Part shown: positions 6,818 to 13,937 of the stretch, piece after piece
How positions within the stretch are numbered: position 1 is the stretch's first letter
Layout: the number at the start of each line of letters is the position of its first letter
NCBI GenBank assembly: GCA_002390025.1
Contig: DGRU01000096.1
Location: forward strand, 1 to 18,248
Source of the DNA: Lachnospiraceae bacterium UBA4380
GTDB lineage: Bacteria > Bacillota > Clostridia > Lachnospirales > Lachnospiraceae
Direction: 5' to 3'
DNA length: 18,248 nt
The notes under the pieces: generated by a model
The model's database searches: none
What the model saw: the letters and a program-made list of their open reading frames with translations, nothing else
Told to the model about the DNA's origin: nothing
Made by a program: the position numbers and the translations under genes

Positions 6818-8316
6818 GTCCTTACCTCTCCGTTTTTCAGTTCAAACCTGATGTCCCTGTTGGATATGACTGCCCGCCGCACCTGTTCAGCAAAGGCAGG
6901 CTCACATTCATCCGAATCGAGTATGCTTACTGCTGCCCGCCGCAGTTCTTCCTCTGTCACCCTTCTGAGAGAGCATGATGAGCGCGGGGCAGTGCATATC
7001 CAGACCTTGATTTTGGCGACGGTTCCCCTGCCGCGCTTTCTCCAGGTGTCGCGGGTAAGTTTAGCACCGCATTCCGAGCAGACCAGTTTCCCGGAGAATC
7101 CGGTCCGGCAGCCGTACTCCCTTGCGATGGTCTTTGACTTTCCATTTGTCAGCCTGAACTCGATGCGGTCACCATAAATGAAAACCGCACTGACGATTCT
7201 GCGGAATTCGGCATCATCCCTGACACCGACCGCGCTTTCTGCGGCTGTTTCAAGTTCGTTCTCCATCACCGGGCGCATATCACAGACATCAATGCCTTTT
7301 CTTTCCCTTGTGTTGCAGACCCATTTCTTTGCGCCGCCAGACGTTCGTCTGCTGACTCCGCATCCGCAATTCCCACATCTGACTATTCCAGAGAATTTCG
7401 TAAGATGGGCGTTTGCATTAGGTGACTCCTCAGCCCTGTGTCTTCGGATGGCCTGCGCCTTTTCATAATCCTCCATTGACACCAGCGGTTCGTACATATC
7501 CTCAACAGCGTACCTGGGAAGTTCTCCTTTATTACGTCTGCGGCCATGGTTCTCTGTGAAGTAATTCTTCTGCAGGATCATCGTCCCCGTGTAGGAAATG
7601 TTGGTGACGATGTCCTTGATTGTCGAGTCACACATCGGATTGCCGCTCTGCCCGACGATACCGTGGGCTTTCAGATCCTTTGCGATCTTATAAGCGGAAT
7701 CCCCGGCAAGGTATCTCCTGTAAATATGCTTTACCACCTCGCCCTGCACCGGAATGACACGGAACATCCCGTTATCCCACACATACCCGTATGGAGCCTT
7801 GTGGCCGTTGGGGATTCCCTCTTCGAACCCTTTTCTGACAGCCCACCTGACGTTTGCGGCGATGCTCTCGCTTTCCGCTTGTGCAAAAGATGCCAGCAGC
7901 GTTAGAAGCAGTTCACCGTCCGCGGTAAACGAGGATATACCTTCCCTCTCAAACCGGACCTCAACACCTATGTCTTTCAAATGCCGGATGGCGTTAAGGC
8001 AGTCCACTGTATCCCTTGCAAAGCGGCTGATGGATTTAGTAAGGATCAGGTCTATCTTTCCGGCGTTACAGTCATCCATGAGCCTGTTGAACCCGTCCCT
8101 GTGGGCGGTGCTTGTTCCCGTCACGCCCTCGTCAGCATAGACCCCGGCGTATTCCCATTCGGGGTTGTTCTGTATCAGGCTGCTGTAATGGCTCACCTGT
8201 GCGGAGAGGGAGTGGAGCAGCATCTCCGTCCCGACAGAAACACGGGCGTATGCAGCGACTCGTTTCCTTGCCGTGGGAATTGCGGCACGGGGCTTTATCT
8301 TTTTTATTGTCGGCAT
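6802..8316 (-). CDS. Large serine recombinase with two zinc ribbons (integrase candidate 2)
   Basis: A 504-aa large serine recombinase. Catalytic S27 sits in YARVS (23-27), and SISRFAR (95-101) is present. The recombinase domain spans about 170-290. A first zinc ribbon has C314, C317, C334 and C345. It is followed by a second ribbon with C413, C416, C441 and C448. After each ribbon comes a similar beta segment (IEFRLTNGKSKT and IRFELKNGEVRT). No long coiled coil like that of the downstream recombinase is evident. The ATG at 8316 follows AGGAGG with 8-base spacing; an ATG 7 bases earlier is out of frame. The two recombinases probably act together or as a heteromer on the comM att site. Which one is the integrase is not decidable here. 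Confidence 0.93.
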   Translation of the reverse strand: MPTIKKIKPRAAIPTARKRVAAYARVSVGTEMLLHSLSAQVSHYSSLIQNNPEWEYAGVYADEGVTGTSTAHRDGFNRLMDDCNAGKIDLILTKSISRFARDTVDCLNAIRHLKDIGVEVRFEREGISSFTADGELLLTLLASFAQAESESIAANVRWAVRKGFEEGIPNGHKAPYGYVWDNGMFRVIPVQGEVVKHIYRRYLAGDSAYKIAKDLKAHGIVGQSGNPMCDSTIKDIVTNISYTGTMILQKNYFTENHGRRRNKGELPRYAVEDMYEPLVSMEDYEKAQAIRRHRAEESPNANAHLTKFSGIVRCGNCGCGVSRRTSGGAKKWVCNTRERKGIDVCDMRPVMENELETAAESAVGVRDDAEFRRIVSAVFIYGDRIEFRLTNGKSKTIAREYGCRTGFSGKLVCSECGAKLTRDTWRKRGRGTVAKIKVWICTAPRSSCSLRRVTEEELRRAAVSILDSDECEPAFAEQVRRAVISNRDIRFELKNGEVRTWQRE

Positions 8317-8359
8317 ATGCCATACCTCCTTCCGATGACATATTCCCGTGGTGTTTCCC

Positions 8360-8536
8360 CTATATCAAGTTGAGATCAGAGAATAATCTGCCGAAAACGG
8401 GCTCGTATTTTTGTATCATTTTTGTATCAAATTTCTCGTATTCATCCCTTGAGATAAGGCCTTGTTCGAGCATTTTCCGGGCAGCCGCCATAGTCATCTG
8501 ATACGCGATCTCCCGGCGTCCTTCTTCTTCACGCAT
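8360..8536 (-). CDS. SHOCT-like small protein
   Basis: A 58-aa protein. Residues about 18-45 (AARKMLEQGLISRDEYEKF, then DTKMIQKYEP) match the SHOCT pattern: a short helical hairpin with GxIsxxEYexfK-like spacing. I chose the ATG at 8536 because GGAGG stands 8 bases before it. A TTG 15 bases further up would put that GGAGG inside the coding sequence. The start overlaps the end of the HTH/zinc-finger gene by 8 bp, so the two are translationally coupled. The recombinase gene follows 43 bases later. SHOCT domains are thought to mediate oligomerisation or nucleic-acid contacts. Its place immediately before two serine recombinases makes it a candidate accessory or directionality factor, which is inference only. 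Confidence 0.8.
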   Translation of the reverse strand: MREEEGRREIAYQMTMAAARKMLEQGLISRDEYEKFDTKMIQKYEPVFGRLFSDLNLI

Positions 8537-8942
8537 GACGGCCACCTCCAAATCTGTCTTCTATATAGCATTCATGAGAGCAGTATTTCCTGTGTGCGTT
8601 TCCATAAGCAGTAAAAGGCTTTCCGCATACCGGACACACGAACTCATAATTCGCCTTCCTCTTTACCAGGTCCAGATGAGCGTTCCACCAGCGGTTGCGG
8701 CAGCGGTCAGAGCAGAACTTCCTTGCTTTCCTGCCGGGAGTCTGGATGAGAGTGGTTCCGCAGCATTTGCAGACTGTCCCTTCATCAGCGTCCTTTACAT
8801 GAAGGGCAGTACCGGCAAGTCCGTTACGTCTGCAGTAAGACTTGATGGTATTCTCGCTTATCCCCACGAGCTGGCTGATCTTCTTATATCCGCAGCCTCT
8901 GCCCCGGTATTCTGTTATCGCGTTCCTCTGTGCTTCTGTCAT
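8529..8942 (-). CDS. HTH plus double zinc-finger DNA-binding protein (sigma-70 region 4-like HTH)
   Basis: A 137-aa protein. Residues 1-40 form a helix-turn-helix (GYKKISQLVGISENTIKSYC), similar to sigma region 4 or resolvase HTH. Next is a C-x-CC...C-x3-C cluster (C58, C60/C61, C77, C81), then C103, C106, C121 and C125, a second zinc finger, and a GGGRHA tail. An open frame continues upstream to 9074, but the ATG at 8942 has GGAGG with 8-base spacing, and upstream residues would read through the T-tract of the late terminator, so 8942 is the start. It is first in an operon with the SHOCT-like gene and both recombinases. This set recurs in clostridial mobile elements (recalled, not searched). 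It is likely a transcription or recombination regulator; DNA target unknown. Confidence 0.82.
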   Translation of the reverse strand: MTEAQRNAITEYRGRGCGYKKISQLVGISENTIKSYCRRNGLAGTALHVKDADEGTVCKCCGTTLIQTPGRKARKFCSDRCRNRWWNAHLDLVKRKANYEFVCPVCGKPFTAYGNAHRKYCSHECYIEDRFGGGRHA

Positions 8943-8963
8943 ATTCTTCACCTCCGAGATCAG

Positions 8964-9000
8964 GGAAGGCGGAACATAATCGTTAATACTTATGCCTTCC
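8964..9000 (-). promoter_or_regulatory. Inverted repeat in the leader of the recombinase operon, possible operator
   Basis: GGAAGGC (8964-8970) and GCCTTCC (8994-9000) are perfect complements 23 bases apart, and the AT-rich centre holds CATAA and TTATG half-sites. It ends 21 bases upstream of the ATG at 8942, just before the ribosome binding site. It could bind a dimeric regulator, perhaps the HTH protein itself, or fold in the mRNA leader. No clean promoter could be assigned upstream. Confidence 0.45.
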
Positions 9001-9048
9001 TGGTTCCTAAAAGAGAGAAGAGGTACTTTTTTCCGAAAAAAAAATGAC

Positions 9049-9094
9049 AAAAAATAAGCCTGCATGAATTCCACAAAAGGAATCCTGCAGGCTT
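9049..9094 (-). terminator. Strong terminator of the phage late operon
   Basis: AAGCCTGCA (9056-9064) pairs with TGCAGGCTT (9086-9094), and an inner GAATTCC/GGAATC stem extends it. On the minus strand ATTTTTTG follows directly (A-run 9049-9054), then a further T-run (9036-9044). It lies 36 bases past the holin stop and separates the late genes from the recombinase cassette. Confidence 0.88.
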
Positions 9095-9129
9095 AGTCAC
9101 TAGCTGTGAGGCAGATTATTTCTTTTGAG

Positions 9130-9543
9130 TCAGTCGCCTTCTTTCTCAGCCCGGTCATGGAGCTGCTCGAGCACAACTTTTAACTTCTCCGGGATCGGCA
9201 GTCCCAGGTGCCCGGCGTTCTCCAGAAGGGAAACACCCTCATTGGAAAGATAGAAAAAGATTACTGCGGTGCGGAGCACACTGCCGGTCCCAATGACCTG
9301 CGTGTCCAGCACATGGCCGACGCCGACCAGAAGGAAGATCAGCACCTTGCGGCAGATACCTCGAAACCCGACCTCGCTCGACAGCTTGTGGTCTGCCGCC
9401 GCGCACATCACACCCGTCACATAATCAATCACTACAAAGATCACCAGCGCATAAAGCAGGCCGTCGCATCCTCCGAGGAACCAGCCAAGCCACCCACCGA
9501 CAGCTGTGAAAACAAACTGACACATAGCCCAGAATTCTTTCAT
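9130..9543 (-). CDS. Phage holin, toxin-secretion/phage-lysis holin family (Phage_holin_4-like)
   Basis: A 137-aa membrane protein that would permeabilise the cytoplasmic membrane at the end of the lytic cycle. Hydrophobic segments lie at about residues 12-26, 29-49 (LLYALVIFVVIDYVTGV), 66-85 and 89-105, and the C-terminus is short and charged (LHDRAEKEGD). The VIDYVTG motif and length fit the family well. ATG 9543 has AAGGAGATAAC just upstream. It is the last late gene before the terminator at 9049-9094. An endolysin usually sits beside the holin but none is present here. Confidence 0.88.
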   Translation of the reverse strand: MKEFWAMCQFVFTAVGGWLGWFLGGCDGLLYALVIFVVIDYVTGVMCAAADHKLSSEVGFRGICRKVLIFLLVGVGHVLDTQVIGTGSVLRTAVIFFYLSNEGVSLLENAGHLGLPIPEKLKVVLEQLHDRAEKEGD

Positions 9544-9566
9544 TGTTATCTCCTTTCTTTTGCATG

Positions 9567-9592
9567 AAAAAAGGCACCCGGTAAAGAGCGCC
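9567..9592 (-). terminator. Weak hairpin with T-run before holin, possible attenuator
   Basis: On the minus strand GGCGC (9588-9592) can pair with GTGCC (9573-9577) through one G-U pair, followed by six T (plus A 9567-9572). The stem is only 5 bp with a 10-base loop, so read-through into holin is expected. It may reduce holin expression relative to the fibre genes. Confidence 0.35.
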
Positions 9593-9594
9593 CA

Positions 9595-11520
9595 TTAAAA
9601 GATCCCATAGATATAATCAAAGTATACTGTTGGTCTCGTAGTATCATTTCCGTTAACGCATCGTATACCCACACGGTTGTTTGTCCAGTCCACGATAAAA
9701 CCGCCTCTGACATAGGTACTGCTGTTCGGCGTATCCGAAAACTGCTGGCCGCTCTGGAAGGGCCTGATAAAAACAAGGTTCAGAATGTTATTATGGACGG
9801 CACAGCGCATGACAACCATGTTCCAGTTGGCCAGCGCACTGATCGTCGTATATTTATAAGTTGTACTGACATCTGCAGCAGTCACTTTTGTGCTGTAGAT
9901 CTGCGTGGCCTGCTTGTGCACTGTACCGTGTACAAAAGCAGTGGTGGCGAGTTGCGTTGTGTTCGTGCCGACTGAAGCGGTAGGCGCAGTTGGGGTCCCG
10001 GTAAAGGCAGGTGAGTTTGATAATACGATTGGATAAAGCGTCCCTCCTCCGGTCGGGTCTACCATAAGCGGACTGGACTGATCAGGATCGTTGATCACCA
10101 CGCGGTCCTTATCAGACTGCCTGAATTTAGCGATCCCTAGGAACGTGGCGAGTTTCCGAAACAGTGACTGGAAATTAAAGTCCACACAGTCCTCGATCGT
10201 CGATTTCTGTCCAAAAGCGACACCCTTTCCCCCGTGAAGGAAATGCATCAGGTAAACGGCAGTAGACACGTAGTCCATAAAAGAAACGGACCGGAACTGG
10301 TCTGATACCGTATACAACACATCGTAGGAGAACTCCGTATCAAGGTTTCCTTCCCCGCAGATATTGATCCCCGGTACAAGAGTGACCTCCGGGTTATATA
10401 CGACCGCATCCGTCTTCTTATACTTCATCGTCATCGTGACGGCGTTGTTCCCGCCGCAGGAGGAGTACTCCACAGTCGTTGTGCTCCGGAAGTAGGTACC
10501 ATCATTATCTAGATCTCCAGACGAATCACATCGTTCACTGACGCATCTCGTAAACTTGGGAGCCGAGTATGGTGTGAAGGTAACTGTCCCGGTCTTGGAC
10601 CCGGTCCTTCCGCGGCTGTCCGTCACTGTCACCGTAACAGTAAGGCTGCCGCTCTGCGTAATCGTATCAATCTGCGGAAGGGCAGACGCTGAGTAGGACT
10701 GTGAAATGGACTGCGTCCCGACCTGGAGCCTCACAGTGCTGATCGTGGACCCTTGCGCACCGGCACAGGTGACGGTGGACAGCTTCGCTCCGCTCTGGTG
10801 CTGGATGAACAGATTCCAGGAAGAAGGGACCGGCGTATTTGCCTTATCAGTAAGGGTGAAGGCTGATACTGTCGGAACCACGCTTGCCGGGACAGATACC
10901 GTGATCGTTGTATTGAACGTACTGTAGACCTTCCCGCCAAACAGGACCTGACAGGCAACCGTAGCTGTCCCTGTCGTCTTGTTCGGAAGCTCTGCACACC
11001 AGGCAAGAGGAATGGCATACTCGAGAGTTTTTGTCGTCGAAGTCGCGGAGCCTGAATGCGATCCCAGAGTGAAGGTAGCCTTATACGTAGCATCGGTCAC
11101 AGATGTCGTAAAGATCACCTTTGACTTTGTGCTGCCGTCCATCACTCCCCCGGAGGTCGTCGCAGCTGTTGGTGCTTTCTCGATCTCATAGAATGAAAAA
11201 GTCTCTTCATAGATCGTGTTCCCGGCAGATGCATCTGTCAGTTTCAAAGTAAAGAAAGGCTTCGAAATAGTCATCTGGGAACTCGTCATCTTAGTCTTGT
11301 AAGTTGTGCCCATAAAGGTCTCGGTGGCATTCGTCGTCCAGGTACAGGACTGTTTTGTTCCATCCACATATACATTGATAGTTCCGGTCACACCGGTGAT
11401 CCAGCTGGAAGACTGGAAGACAATGGTCAGCTTTGTTGTGGCTCCCGTTACTGACCCGGTAAAAGTCAGCGAAGGGGTCCCGCCAAATGAACTTGACCAT
11501 GTTCGTTTTGTAAGAGACAT
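9595..11520 (-). CDS. Phage tail fibre/appendage protein, DUF859-like
   Basis: A 641-aa Ser/Thr-rich beta protein. Residues 1-320 look like repeated Ig-like sandwiches (for example VTVTVTDSRGRTGSKTGTV, 291-309). Residues 318-345 carry the DUF859-type signature YSAPKFTRCVSERCDSSGDL followed by DNDGTYF. Residues 429-437 hold the HGGKGVAFG motif. Residues 503-530 contain a tail-fibre repeat (FTGTPTAPTASVGTNTTQLA), and the last ~100 residues form a distinct C-terminal head. DUF859 proteins are siphovirus structural proteins of unknown exact role; a host-adhesion device is likely. ATG 11520 follows AAGGAGG with 7-base spacing, and the stop of the preceding gene is 12 bases away, so they are in one operon. 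Assignment is from motif recall. Confidence 0.82.
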   Translation of the reverse strand: MSLTKRTWSSSFGGTPSLTFTGSVTGATTKLTIVFQSSSWITGVTGTINVYVDGTKQSCTWTTNATETFMGTTYKTKMTSSQMTISKPFFTLKLTDASAGNTIYEETFSFYEIEKAPTAATTSGGVMDGSTKSKVIFTTSVTDATYKATFTLGSHSGSATSTTKTLEYAIPLAWCAELPNKTTGTATVACQVLFGGKVYSTFNTTITVSVPASVVPTVSAFTLTDKANTPVPSSWNLFIQHQSGAKLSTVTCAGAQGSTISTVRLQVGTQSISQSYSASALPQIDTITQSGSLTVTVTVTDSRGRTGSKTGTVTFTPYSAPKFTRCVSERCDSSGDLDNDGTYFRSTTTVEYSSCGGNNAVTMTMKYKKTDAVVYNPEVTLVPGINICGEGNLDTEFSYDVLYTVSDQFRSVSFMDYVSTAVYLMHFLHGGKGVAFGQKSTIEDCVDFNFQSLFRKLATFLGIAKFRQSDKDRVVINDPDQSSPLMVDPTGGGTLYPIVLSNSPAFTGTPTAPTASVGTNTTQLATTAFVHGTVHKQATQIYSTKVTAADVSTTYKYTTISALANWNMVVMRCAVHNNILNLVFIRPFQSGQQFSDTPNSSTYVRGGFIVDWTNNRVGIRCVNGNDTTRPTVYFDYIYGIF

Positions 11521-11532
11521 GTCTGCACCTCC

Positions 11533-13923
11533 TTATGTCTCATTGGAGTTTGCTACGGCGCGCCACTTGATGCCCATGCCAAACTCCGTACTGATGAAAT
11601 CAAAATAACCGCCATCTGCGGCAGCGCCTACAGATAAGCGGTCCATGGCTTCGATGGCATTGATATGCATCTTGTTGTACTGGACATAGGCGATCTCCTG
11701 CCCGTTCTGCAAAAAGCCCATCTTCTCATTGTCGATGTTGATGGAATACGGACTCTCGTCGCCGTCCTCCTGCTTGCCGATATTGAGGCCATTTGTGTTG
11801 AACCGGAAATAGGTACTCGCCTCATGCTTGTAATCGAGCAGGGCATCCTCCTGGTCCGTCACCCGCTGCGACAGCTCCTGCATATCTCCGGAAAGACCGT
11901 CTGCTGTCTGGCTGAGGGAATCCCTCACTCCCTGGATATCTGTCGCCAGCGTGCCCGTCACAGTCGTGATTGACAGCTCAATCTCATCGGACTTCTGGGA
12001 GATCAGACTCTCCGCATAAGTCCTGACATTTTCCGCCGCGGCCCTTGCTCTTGCATCCTGGGCTTCCTCGTAGGTAATAAAAGCGCCATCATAGAACTGA
12101 TAAGCTTTATTTTCTACGGAGAGCCAGACCTGATAAGTGCTGTAAGCTTCTCCTACATAGACGTATGTCTTTCCGTCCTCCGCGGTCGGCACTGTTTGCG
12201 TCCACCAGGTCTCATCCAGGTAAAACAGTCCGTCATCGTGCATCTCCCCCACGAGATACACCGGCTTATAAGAGACCAGGGTGGATGCGCAGTTTGAGGA
12301 GTATCGGAAGTCCAGGGGATACCCGTCATAGACTGTGGATGTGTTGGCCCCTGCAGCATAATTGCCTCCGGATGGAGCACCTGAACTGTACAGTATGGCC
12401 CCCAGAAGGAATCCGCTTGTACAGACTTCCTTCCCTGTCGCTGTTCCGTTATAGGAACTGCTGTAGAAACTCGACCAGGTCGAATCGGTGTCCTTCATGA
12501 TCAGGCTGTAGGAGCGGACACCGTTTGCGCCGGCTTTGACTGCCGCCCCGTGCTGCTGATAGTTAGTGTTCGAATTATTAGTGGCATTCTGGCCATTGGA
12601 TGCGACTCCCAGTTCGTTATAGGAGCCTCCTGAATGGGCAGTAGCGCTGGTGCTGTTGTAGTTGGTTTTTCCAGCGCCATCCATGTTCGCGTATTTGACC
12701 GCGGGATCGATCCAGTCCAGGCTGCAGCCATTAGCTTCCAGAAGGGCCACCTCAAACGTTCTTGCCTTATTCGCATCCGCAGGACTTGCGGAGGAACGAA
12801 GTCCAAATCCCAAGGCATGGCCTTTGCCTGCGGAAATACCGGCCTGCGTGGCCCGGAACAGGTTCACATAATACAGAGGATTCGAGCTGTAGTTGGCCAC
12901 CAGCGCATCGTACGCCAGGTAGCTGCTCCGGCATCCCATGATCGTGATATCGACCGTCTTACGAAATGCCGCATCATTGGGGACCGAGCATGCGATCCTG
13001 AGCCTCACGCGCCACGGCTCGTAATAATCCTCCGGATGAATTTTGGCGAAGTAGAAGGAGGCATTGTCAACGTTGTTGGCAGTTCCAATGACACCTGTGA
13101 ATGTATGAGAGCTGATCGGGCTTACTGCCGCAGTATAGGCATCATCCAGCATATCCTCCGGTGACGGATTCCAGTCAGTTGGTCTGTTTCCTTTTTCAAG
13201 TTTCCACTTCCCGACATGCATGTGTTTTATCCCGTCTGCATTGGGATAAGAATTATAAAGCCTGATGAATTTTTGTGTTTTGCTCGTCACCTGACTGTGA
13301 GTAACATCTGCCTCTGTAGGAGTAAATGTCAATGATAAGTAATCTGCATGCCCGTCAGTGAAGTAATCAGTTCCCGTCCAGTTACCCAGACGCACACTTC
13401 CTCCGCAGTAATAAGCATTGACACCAAGTTCCTCTGGTGTTTTCTCTGAATGTGACACATCAACATCCCACAGCTGGAGTGTATACACTTGCCCTGCTTC
13501 AAGCGGCTCCGTGACGTAAATATCATAAGCCGCGTACTCTTCCGGCGTGAAGGATTTAGAAACGGCCCTCAGATAGTTCCTTCCTCCAAGCTTTAGACTG
13601 TCGATGCTTTCCTGAGCCGCCTGTGCGGTCTGGTGCGCGGCAACAGATTTATTGTAGGCCGCTTTTGCCGCCTCATATGAACTGGACAGGGATACCGATG
13701 AGTAGGAAAATGTCCCGTCTGAGTATTTTGTCTTCTGAACGATATAAAGGCTGTTGGTGCTGCCTTCCGTATAGCCAGGCTCTGTATCTGTCCATCCGGA
13801 GGGTGTTTCCGTTGTGGGTTTTGCCGGGACGGATGCAGTCGATGCCTGGAGCTTGTAATACCAGGTTACGGACGCAATATCCCGCTCCCAGGTAAGTGTT
13901 ATGGAACTCCTTGTAAGGATCAT
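11533..13923 (-). CDS. Large phage tail fibre / receptor-binding protein candidate (gp58-like C-terminus)
   Basis: I chose ATG 13923, which has AAAGGAGG 8 bases upstream. The GTG at 13932 overlaps that site. The product is 796 aa. A GW-containing module (SGWTDTEPGYTEGSTNSLYI, about 42-61) is followed by a short coiled coil (SSYEAAKAAYNKSVAAHQTA). Next is a beta-sandwich of carbohydrate-binding type beginning GGRNYLRA and ending MHVGKWKLEKGNRPTDWNPS (about 113-254). A long Asn/Ser/Gly-rich middle region follows (about 400-560). A coiled-coil stalk (about 615-695) and a fibre tip (YFRFNTNGLNIG, then GYFDFISTEFGMGIKWR) finish it. The order stalk-then-tip is typical of phage fibres, so host surface recognition is likely. 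Receptor unknown. It follows the Ig-like protein gene by 14 bases. Confidence 0.82.
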   Translation of the reverse strand: MILTRSSITLTWERDIASVTWYYKLQASTASVPAKPTTETPSGWTDTEPGYTEGSTNSLYIVQKTKYSDGTFSYSSVSLSSSYEAAKAAYNKSVAAHQTAQAAQESIDSLKLGGRNYLRAVSKSFTPEEYAAYDIYVTEPLEAGQVYTLQLWDVDVSHSEKTPEELGVNAYYCGGSVRLGNWTGTDYFTDGHADYLSLTFTPTEADVTHSQVTSKTQKFIRLYNSYPNADGIKHMHVGKWKLEKGNRPTDWNPSPEDMLDDAYTAAVSPISSHTFTGVIGTANNVDNASFYFAKIHPEDYYEPWRVRLRIACSVPNDAAFRKTVDITIMGCRSSYLAYDALVANYSSNPLYYVNLFRATQAGISAGKGHALGFGLRSSASPADANKARTFEVALLEANGCSLDWIDPAVKYANMDGAGKTNYNSTSATAHSGGSYNELGVASNGQNATNNSNTNYQQHGAAVKAGANGVRSYSLIMKDTDSTWSSFYSSSYNGTATGKEVCTSGFLLGAILYSSGAPSGGNYAAGANTSTVYDGYPLDFRYSSNCASTLVSYKPVYLVGEMHDDGLFYLDETWWTQTVPTAEDGKTYVYVGEAYSTYQVWLSVENKAYQFYDGAFITYEEAQDARARAAAENVRTYAESLISQKSDEIELSITTVTGTLATDIQGVRDSLSQTADGLSGDMQELSQRVTDQEDALLDYKHEASTYFRFNTNGLNIGKQEDGDESPYSINIDNEKMGFLQNGQEIAYVQYNKMHINAIEAMDRLSVGAAADGGYFDFISTEFGMGIKWRAVANSNET

Positions 13924-13937
13924 GTAGTCCACCTCCT

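Noticed and set aside
8943..9074. An N-terminal extension of the HTH/zinc-finger gene (44 extra codons)
   Set aside because: The extension overlaps the inverted repeat and the T-rich terminator tail. The ATG at 8942 has an ideal GGAGG.
13924..13932. GTG start three codons upstream for the large fibre gene
   Set aside because: The GTG lies within the AAAGGAGGTGG ribosome binding site that serves the ATG at 13923.
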